The notes under the pieces are model-generated. The model saw only the letters and a program-made list of their open reading frames with translations. It was not told where the DNA came from and searched no databases. Positions 55,036-60,705 of a DNA stretch of 60,705 bases are shown here, piece after piece. Source of the DNA: Gemmataceae bacterium. Its GTDB lineage: Bacteria; Planctomycetota; Planctomycetia; Gemmatales; Gemmataceae. The stretch is from contig JANWVV010000025.1 in the NCBI GenBank assembly GCA_025055795.1, positions 1 through 60,705 of the forward strand. Direction: 5' to 3'. Numbering within the stretch: position 1 is the stretch's first letter; each line of letters begins with the position of its first letter. The translations under genes and the position numbers were made by a program.

Positions 55036-55590
55036 TTAGCCGGGCACATTATTACTGAGTAAGAGTACTCCGATCCAACGTCCGAGCATGAGAATCAGTA
55101 ATAAGGTTAAGCCAATGGTCAGGAAAAGTTCGCCTTTACCGGGCGGCACCAAAAGCAATCGTCCCCGCCAGGCAGAAAGTACGGACCACGGCAGTGCTAC
55201 CGCAGCCACGCAGGCCAGACAAGTGCCGACCCAATTGGCCTGCAGGGAAGCTCGGACGTCGCCATGAACCAGCAGTGCGAAACTGGTAGTCATCCCGCAT
55301 GAAGGACAGGGCTTCCCCGTGAGCACTGCGAAGTTGCACGGAGGCAAGCCCAGTTGCCGATGCGTGGCCATCCGACGAGGGGTACCGTCCGGATTGTACG
55401 GCTGCAGCCACGCAGCTATCCCAAAGACCGATACAAGGCTCGCCGCGATCAGCAGTAACCAAATGCGTACCTTCCAGGTCAAGCGGTCGGGTCGTGATGC
55501 CGGACAACGTCGCCCTGTTGGCAATCGGGCATAGCCCGCCTCGCGGCAGACAGTTACGGATTGGACCGGGGGTACCGACACGCCTGCCAT
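55036..55590 (-). CDS. DUF2752 membrane protein
   Basis: A 184-residue inner-membrane protein. It has one hydrophobic segment near residues 43-62 (IWLLLIAASLVSVFGIAAWL), then the family hallmark CNFAVLTGKPCPSCGMTTSFA with its CPxCG motif, and two further spans near 120-140 and 155-178. The function of DUF2752 proteins is unknown; the CPSCG motif suggests redox or metal chemistry at the membrane. ATG 55590 has AAGGA seven bases upstream, so the upstream open extension to 55776 is not part of the gene. Confidence 0.88.
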   Translation of the reverse strand: MAGVSVPPVQSVTVCREAGYARLPTGRRCPASRPDRLTWKVRIWLLLIAASLVSVFGIAAWLQPYNPDGTPRRMATHRQLGLPPCNFAVLTGKPCPSCGMTTSFALLVHGDVRASLQANWVGTCLACVAAVALPWSVLSAWRGRLLLVPPGKGELFLTIGLTLLLILMLGRWIGVLLLSNNVPG

Positions 55591-56053
55591 TGTTTGTCCT
55601 TGGCACGCTGATGCAGAAACGGACGACTCCACGGCCCCATACCCTCCCGACACCACTCCGGCAAGAGCAACATCCTTCGTGCACCGAGCGTTCTGACCGC
55701 TCGCCGAATTTTTGTATCTGTTTTCGCTGATGCTGCGATTATTGTAAGCGATAAACTCCCGTTCCTCTCCCCTCATAGCGGGTTATAACGATACCATACG
55801 CTCATTCAAACGCGAGTATAATCCAGATACATTAACGTTCCCTGTAGCCATCCCGATGCAGCTATCCTTAACTCGGGAACACTTTTGAGGAATCGGACCC
55901 GGTTACAGATGTATGGACGCGAAAGACCTGGTCTGGCAGCGTCTTCAAGTAAATAGCTTCCGAGGGTTTGCTTAAAAAGACGTCTCAGACAGCAAGCACC
56001 GGGGCCGATGCCAATCGGCCCCAACATTTGATAACGCAACAAACTCATGACGT
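55591..56053. other. Divergent gap between the DUF2752 gene and tilS
   Basis: This 463-base stretch separates two divergently transcribed genes. An open frame upstream of the DUF2752 gene extends 62 codons into it but has no start signal. No promoter consensus or RNA gene is evident. Confidence 0.35.
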
Positions 56054-57037
56054 ATGCCGGAGGCACAGCAGGTAGAGACGGTGGTGAAGCACTTTCTTGA
56101 CCCCTATCCCGGGGAAGGCGTGCTGGGGGTGTCCGGCGGCGCCGATAGCGTAGCGTTGGTGCGAGCGGTGGTGGCTGCCGGGCGAAGTGTAACGGCCGTC
56201 CACGTGCATCACGGTCTTCGCGGGCGTGAAGCCGATGTCGATGCTGCTTTTGTCGAGTCCCTCTGTCGGCAGTTGGGCATAAGGTATGAATGTCAGCGGG
56301 TGGAGCTGTCGGGCAGAGGCAGCGGCCTCGAAGCAGCCGGTCGGCAGGCTCGGTACCGTATATTTGCTACAGTAGCCCAACAGCGGCAGGCCCGTTGGGT
56401 AGCCGTCGCGCATACCGCTGACGACCAGGCGGAAACGATCCTGCACCGGTTGATCCGGGGTACCGGACTAAGTGGTTTGCGAGGCATGGCCCCGGTTCGG
56501 CCCTTGCCCTTGCCGTCGGGCGAAGTGACCATTCCGTTGTTGCGTCCTCTGTTGACCCTCCGTCGCCAGCAACTGCGGGACTATCTTCAGAGCCTACAGC
56601 AGCCCTTCCGGGAAGATGCCAGCAACCAGGACCTGCGTTTTACCCGCAACCGCCTGCGTCATCAGCTGCTTCCATTGCTGGAATCATTCAATTCCCGTTT
56701 TGTGGAAGCCCTACAACGACTCAGCCACCAGGTGACGGAAGCGGAAGAATTGCTGGAAAAGCTCGGGCAAGCCCTGCTACACCAGGCAGAAAAGCCCCGG
56801 GCCGGTCCCAAAGTAATCCTGGATGCCGACGTCCTGCAAACGGCCGAACCACTCGTGCGACGCTATGCCTTGCGCTGTCTATGGCAACGGGAAGGCTGGC
56901 CGCAGGCCGACATGGATTACAACGCCTGGTGTATAGCGGCACAAATGTGCTGCCGCACTAAAGGGGCCTGGAATTTCCCTGGCGGCGTCCGCTTGCATCG
57001 CCGGGGACGGGTGGTGCAACTGTGGCGGCAGGTCTAA
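56054..57037 (+). CDS. tilS: tRNA(Ile)-lysidine synthetase
   Basis: Converts cytidine 34 of the CAU-anticodon tRNA(Ile) to lysidine so that it reads AUA, using ATP. The 327-residue protein starts with the N-type ATP-pyrophosphatase loop SGGADS (residues 27-32), then AVHVHHGLRGREAD, VAHTADDQAETILHRLIRGTG and PLLTLRRQQLRDYL, and the RNRLRHQLLPLL motif of the family. The C terminus (about 250-327) is short and corresponds to one further domain, so this is the compact form. The start at ATG 56054 has only a weak ribosome binding site. PurH follows after 147 bases. Confidence 0.95.
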   Translation: MPEAQQVETVVKHFLDPYPGEGVLGVSGGADSVALVRAVVAAGRSVTAVHVHHGLRGREADVDAAFVESLCRQLGIRYECQRVELSGRGSGLEAAGRQARYRIFATVAQQRQARWVAVAHTADDQAETILHRLIRGTGLSGLRGMAPVRPLPLPSGEVTIPLLRPLLTLRRQQLRDYLQSLQQPFREDASNQDLRFTRNRLRHQLLPLLESFNSRFVEALQRLSHQVTEAEELLEKLGQALLHQAEKPRAGPKVILDADVLQTAEPLVRRYALRCLWQREGWPQADMDYNAWCIAAQMCCRTKGAWNFPGGVRLHRRGRVVQLWRQV

Positions 57038-57184
57038 ACCAAACGATGGAATAGCCATCCCGACCGGTCCTCTTTCCACACACTGTAAAAAATCAAGAGT
57101 GGGAAGGTTCGGTACGCCCACCGGTATGTTCCCCGGCATCAATCCGGGATCGATACTAAATCACAAGATGAGGTGACCACGTCG

Positions 57185-58858
57185 ATGGAGCCAGCGATAC
57201 GCCACGCTTTACTGAGTGTAACGGACAAGACCGGTCTGGTGGAACTGGCCCAGGCCTTACAGCAACGTTACGGGGTGGAACTATGGGCCAGTGGCGGCAC
57301 CCGACGCCATCTGGAACAGGCTGGCGTGAATGTCCGCGACATCACCTCACTAACGCAATTCCCGGAAATTCTCGATGGACGGGTCAAAACCCTGCATCCA
57401 GCCATTTATGGCGGTCTGCTGGCCCGACGGGACAACCCGGAACACCTGGCCCAGCTGCAACAACATGGTCTGTTTCCCATCGACCTGGTGGTCTGCAACC
57501 TGTATCCGTTCGAACAAGTAGTAGCCCGCAGCGGCGTTCCAAGTGCTGAAGTCATCGAGAACATCGACATCGGTGGTCCCTGTCTGATCCGGGCAGCGGC
57601 GAAAAATTACGATAGCGTGGCTGTGCTTATCGATCCCGTTCAGTATGGCGAGTTCCTGCAAGTGCTGGGTGCCCATGGCGGTCGCACGCCGCGGGATTAT
57701 CGCTTGCTTCTGGCCACAGCAGCCTTCCAGCGTGTGCTGCAATACGACGCGGCCATCGCCCGGTGGTTTGTCGAACAGCAGACGGGCCATCACCCCTCAA
57801 GCGGTGCGGTTACCCAGAAAAAAAGCGAGCAGAACTCCCCTGCCCCGCCAACAATTTTCCCTGAATGGTTCGTCTGGCAGGGTCAACTGGTCCAACGGCT
57901 CCGCTACGGAGAAAATCCTCACCAGCAAGCAGCTTTGTATCAGGCAGTGGGTCCGAATAAGGGCCTGGTGCATGCCGAACAATTGCATGGCAAGGAATTA
58001 AGTTACAACAACTGGCTGGATCTGGACGCAGCGTGGCAGGCCGTTGAGGAATTCGACCGGCCCGCATGTGTGATCATCAAACATACCAACCCGTGCGGAG
58101 CTGCGGTGGCTGGGACTTTGGAAGTGGCGTTTCGCCGAGCCTGGGAAGGGGATCCGCTGTCGGCCTTTGGCGGCATTGTCGCGTGCAATTGTCGGGTAGA
58201 CGCCGCCACCGCCGCGGCTATTACCGAGCCAGCTGCCCGCCGCTTCATCGAATGCCTGATCGCCCCCGACTACGAACCTGATGCTTTGGAAATGCTCCGC
58301 CGCTGGAAAGAAAACGTACGGCTGCTGCGTCTGCCCACCCCGTTAGCTGCGGCTGTCACCGCCTCAGTAGCCGGAAATCCCACTCCTTTGACTTTGCGGA
58401 GCATCCGGGGTGGCCTGCTAGTACAAACTACCGATACTACGGCGGACGATCCGCTCACCTGGCGAGTGGTCACTCAACGGACGCCTACAACTTCAGAACG
58501 TGAGGCCTTGCTTTTTGCCTGGCGTGTTTGTAAACACGTTAAATCCAACGCGATCGTTTTGGCTCGACCGATCAGTGACACTGAGGGGTGGGAAGTGGTT
58601 GGTGTCGGTGCTGGCCATACCAGTCGCGTTGATGCCGTTCATCAGGCAGTACGCAAGGCCGGCACACGAGCAACTGGAGCCGTTTTGGCTTCCGATGCCT
58701 TCTTTCCGTTTGCTGACAATGTGGAGGTCGCTGCGGCTGCGGGTATTACCGCCATTGTCCAGCCGGGCGGTTCGGTCCGAGACGCCGACAGCATCGCCGC
58801 TGCAGACCGCTACGGGCTAGCCATGCTCTTTACAGGCGTCCGTCATTTCCGGCATTGA
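57185..58858 (+). CDS. purH: Bifunctional AICAR transformylase / IMP cyclohydrolase
   Basis: Catalyses the last two steps of IMP synthesis. The 557-residue protein has the N-terminal cyclohydrolase domain ([47 protein letters not shown]) and the C-terminal formyltransferase domain with [15 protein letters not shown], the catalytic KHTNPCGAA (Lys near residue 299), [14 protein letters not shown] and the [14 protein letters not shown] site. An Ala/Ser-rich linker of about 20 residues joins them near 205-225. ATG 57185 is chosen because GAGGTGA ends eight bases upstream; GTG 57173 is in frame but lies inside that site. It runs in the same direction as tilS. Confidence 0.97.
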   Translation: MEPAIRHALLSVTDKTGLVELAQALQQRYGVELWASGGTRRHLEQAGVNVRDITSLTQFPEILDGRVKTLHPAIYGGLLARRDNPEHLAQLQQHGLFPIDLVVCNLYPFEQVVARSGVPSAEVIENIDIGGPCLIRAAAKNYDSVAVLIDPVQYGEFLQVLGAHGGRTPRDYRLLLATAAFQRVLQYDAAIARWFVEQQTGHHPSSGAVTQKKSEQNSPAPPTIFPEWFVWQGQLVQRLRYGENPHQQAALYQAVGPNKGLVHAEQLHGKELSYNNWLDLDAAWQAVEEFDRPACVIIKHTNPCGAAVAGTLEVAFRRAWEGDPLSAFGGIVACNCRVDAATAAAITEPAARRFIECLIAPDYEPDALEMLRRWKENVRLLRLPTPLAAAVTASVAGNPTPLTLRSIRGGLLVQTTDTTADDPLTWRVVTQRTPTTSEREALLFAWRVCKHVKSNAIVLARPISDTEGWEVVGVGAGHTSRVDAVHQAVRKAGTRATGAVLASDAFFPFADNVEVAAAAGITAIVQPGGSVRDADSIAAADRYGLAMLFTGVRHFRH

Positions 58859-58929
58859 ATAGATCTTTGGCAACAAACCGGGGGAAGACAGTCGCCGCTA
58901 TCCATGCAAGGCATCAACCAATGACGATC

Positions 58930-58959
58930 TTTGGAATAAAAGTAACTCAGTTATATTAG
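58930..58959 (+). promoter_or_regulatory. Possible promoter upstream of pyrB
   Basis: TTGGAA (58931-58936) and TATATT (58953-58958) are 16 bases apart in an AT-rich patch between purH and pyrB, pointing to pyrB. It gives a leader of about 115 bases. Confidence 0.3.
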
Positions 58960-59081
58960 ATGTAAATGAGCAAATAAAAGCAAACTTGATTCGGACAGAA
59001 TGGGATGGGACTAAAGGAACGAGCGTCGGCTATAGAAATATGGACCCAGCGCCGCAGACTAGCGGAGAGAGGAACGGGGCA

Positions 59082-60104
59082 ATGACACCGGACATCCCAG
59101 GTTGTGCAAGTCCCGAACGTTCCATGGCGGACGCCTCCGATTCGTTGCATCATCTTCTGGGGCTGGAGGGCCTCAGTGCCGCTGTGCTGACACGGTTACT
59201 CGACCGGGCGGAACAGTATCTGGGCGTAGGTGTCGGCGACGTACCCAAGCGTACCGAGCTGCAGGGCAAGGTGGTGGTCAATCTGTTTTATGAGCCATCC
59301 ACGCGGACGCGTATGAGTTTTGCTCTAGCGGCACGCCGCTTGGGTGCCGACGTCCTGGATTTCTCCCCGGCTGGCTCCAGCACAGCCAAAGGCGAAAGTT
59401 TTATAGATACGGCGAAAAACATCGAAGCGATGGGGGTGGACGTGATGGTGGTCCGGCATTCGTCGCCGGGGGCCCCCCACATTCTGACCCGTCACCTGCG
59501 ACCTCACGTTCACGTTATCAATGCTGGTGACGGCGCCCACGAGCATCCTACCCAGGCCCTGCTCGACCTGTTTACCATTCGGCGTCGCCGGGGCTGCATC
59601 GCTGGCTTGACTGTTGGTTTGATCGGAGACATCGCTCACAGCCGCGTCGCCCGCAGTAACATTCACGCCTTGAAGGCCCTTGGGGCCCATGTGATTGTCT
59701 GCGGCCCCACCACCCTTATTCCACCCCAAGTGGCGGAATGGGGTGTCGAAATCGCCCACAATCTGGACGCCATTCTTCCCCGCTGCGACGTCTTGAACCT
59801 GTTGCGGATCCAGTTTGAACGGCAGCGAGGGGGACTGTTCCCTTCCATCCGCGAGTACCGTTTGCTTTTTGGCATGGATGGCGCCCGCATGCGCAAGGCC
59901 AAGCCCGACGTTCTGCTGCTGGCACCGGGACCAATCAACCGCGGCGTCGAGATTACCCCCGAAGTCGCTGACGGACCCAACTCCGCCATTCTTGACCAGG
60001 TAACGTATGGCCTGGCAGTTCGCATGGCCGTCCTGGTCGAGGTCTGCCGCTCGGCTACGGCTTGCTCCGTTCCCGACTCAGTAAAAACGACACACCAACG
60101 CTGA
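59082..60104 (+). CDS. pyrB: Aspartate carbamoyltransferase catalytic subunit
   Basis: Joins carbamoyl phosphate and aspartate in pyrimidine synthesis. The 340 residues contain the carbamoyl-phosphate motif [12 protein letters not shown] (about 69-80), the [11 protein letters not shown] loop, [32 protein letters not shown] and the aspartate-binding [11 protein letters not shown]. These signatures separate it from ornithine carbamoyltransferase. ATG 59082 is preceded by AGAGGA at about eight bases; the frame is open to 58986. No regulatory subunit gene (pyrI) or pyrC is adjacent. It faces the partial methyltransferase gene with 14 bases between the stop codons. Confidence 0.96.
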   Translation: MTPDIPGCASPERSMADASDSLHHLLGLEGLSAAVLTRLLDRAEQYLGVGVGDVPKRTELQGKVVVNLFYEPSTRTRMSFALAARRLGADVLDFSPAGSSTAKGESFIDTAKNIEAMGVDVMVVRHSSPGAPHILTRHLRPHVHVINAGDGAHEHPTQALLDLFTIRRRRGCIAGLTVGLIGDIAHSRVARSNIHALKALGAHVIVCGPTTLIPPQVAEWGVEIAHNLDAILPRCDVLNLLRIQFERQRGGLFPSIREYRLLFGMDGARMRKAKPDVLLLAPGPINRGVEITPEVADGPNSAILDQVTYGLAVRMAVLVEVCRSATACSVPDSVKTTHQR

Positions 60105-60118
60105 GTAATCGTTGTTTT

Positions 60119-60705
60119 TCACCTATGTTGCTGATTTCCTGCTCCAGGTTTTACAACTGTCAGGGGATTCAGGCGGCCAAGCAACGACTTGATCTGGCTT
60201 TTCCACTGTTGGACGTTCTGCTGCAGACGCAACCGCAGCGCTTGGCGGATCATCCACAAGCCCCGTCGCACGGACGGTTGGCTCAATTGCTGCACAATCT
60301 GTTCACGCTCGCGGCAAATGGCTTCGAGACGTTGAATTAGTTCCAAACGTTCCTGACAAGCCGCTTGGAGGAAAACGTTTTGACCCAGCAAAGTCTGCGG
60401 ATCCTCGCAGACGTACCGTTCCAATCGTCGCGGCGGTACCAACCGCTGGTGCATTTCCACGGGCACGAACAAACCATCGGCGTAGGCGAGTAAGCCCTCA
60501 GGAGTGGAATGAGTGTTGTACCAACCGGCCAAGCGATAACCCTGCTGTTGCAAAAACTGCCATATTTCGCCACAATCATCCTGTTGCTCGTACATCGGGA
60601 TAAACGTTATTTCGACTAAAATAACAGGACGATCTTGCTTTAAAATATGACAGGCTCCTTGCAGAATACGTAAATCGTGACCTTGTGCATCAATTTTAAT
60701 CAATT
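60119..60705 (-). CDS. C-terminal part of an FkbM-family methyltransferase (runs off the right edge)
   Basis: The frame enters from beyond the right end of the window and stops at 60119, so only the last ~195 residues are visible. The first part, LIKIDAQGHDLRILQGA, followed by VILVEITFIPMYEQQ, matches the end of the FkbM-type SAM-dependent methyltransferase fold, often linked to glycan or polyketide modification. Past residue ~100 comes a helical, Gln/Leu/Arg-rich extension (LELIQRLEAICREREQIVQQL) not typical for the family. The TTG at 60703 is an internal codon rather than a start. The substrate cannot be inferred. Confidence 0.8.
   Translation of the reverse strand, partial: LIKIDAQGHDLRILQGACHILKQDRPVILVEITFIPMYEQQDDCGEIWQFLQQQGYRLAGWYNTHSTPEGLLAYADGLFVPVEMHQRLVPPRRLERYVCEDPQTLLGQNVFLQAACQERLELIQRLEAICREREQIVQQLSQPSVRRGLWMIRQALRLRLQQNVQQWKSQIKSLLGRLNPLTVVKPGAGNQQHR

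Overview
The window is about 60.7 kb of GC-rich, gene-dense bacterial chromosome. A short secreted protein at 7482-7883 closely resembles the Gemmata paralogous family TIGR03066. Together with several large planctomycete-style proteins (FHA-GAF-HD-GYP, NagB-LmbE fusion, Cys4-tailed response regulator, ECF sigma with membrane anti-sigma) this points to a planctomycete, most likely Gemmataceae. Housekeeping genes (aspS, holB, dnaE, priA, tilS, purH, pyrB, aroB, hemH, a DAHP synthase) are spread singly among conserved hypotheticals, as is usual in that phylum. I see no rRNA, tRNA, CRISPR array, insertion sequence or prophage.

Layout. 1-7.3 kb: 3' end of a hypothetical gene, aspS, then a RedB-like thioredoxin-fold protein directly upstream of a large hybrid histidine kinase and a response regulator with a four-cysteine tail. 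7.4-12 kb: TIGR03066 protein, a stand-alone phosphopantothenoylcysteine decarboxylase, a GT2 glycosyltransferase and a CE15-type glucuronoyl esterase. 12-16.2 kb: a ribose-type sugar ABC importer (binding lipoprotein, double ATPase, permease) on the minus strand. 16.5-24 kb: comEC, aroB, holB, a RluA-family pseudouridine synthase and a DedA protein. 24-27.5 kb: a minus-strand pair of fusion proteins, NagB-LmbE followed by an apparent NadD-NadK fusion. 28-32 kb: a secreted hypothetical, a fumarylacetoacetate hydrolase family enzyme and an S41/PDZ protein whose catalytic Ser and Lys are both replaced. 32.4-38.3 kb is regulatory: STAS antagonist, RsbW-like kinase, HAD phosphatase, FHA-GAF-HD-GYP protein, anti-sigma-like membrane protein and ECF sigma factor. 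38.9-48.5 kb: dnaE, a soluble histidine kinase, a histidine phosphatase, a membrane coiled-coil protein, a DUF6585-like protein and DAHP synthase. 48.7-52.7 kb: priA, a seven-iron ferredoxin overlapping hemH. 52.7-60.7 kb: three envelope proteins, tilS, purH, pyrB and the C-terminal part of an FkbM-type methyltransferase running off the right edge.

The most interesting points are the NadD-NadK fusion (with unusual residues in both halves) beside NagB-LmbE, the apparent pseudoprotease of the S41 family, the RedB/hybrid kinase/Cys4 regulator cluster, and the 16-base overlap coupling the ferredoxin to ferrochelatase. Function calls rest on motifs read by eye; no database search was run.
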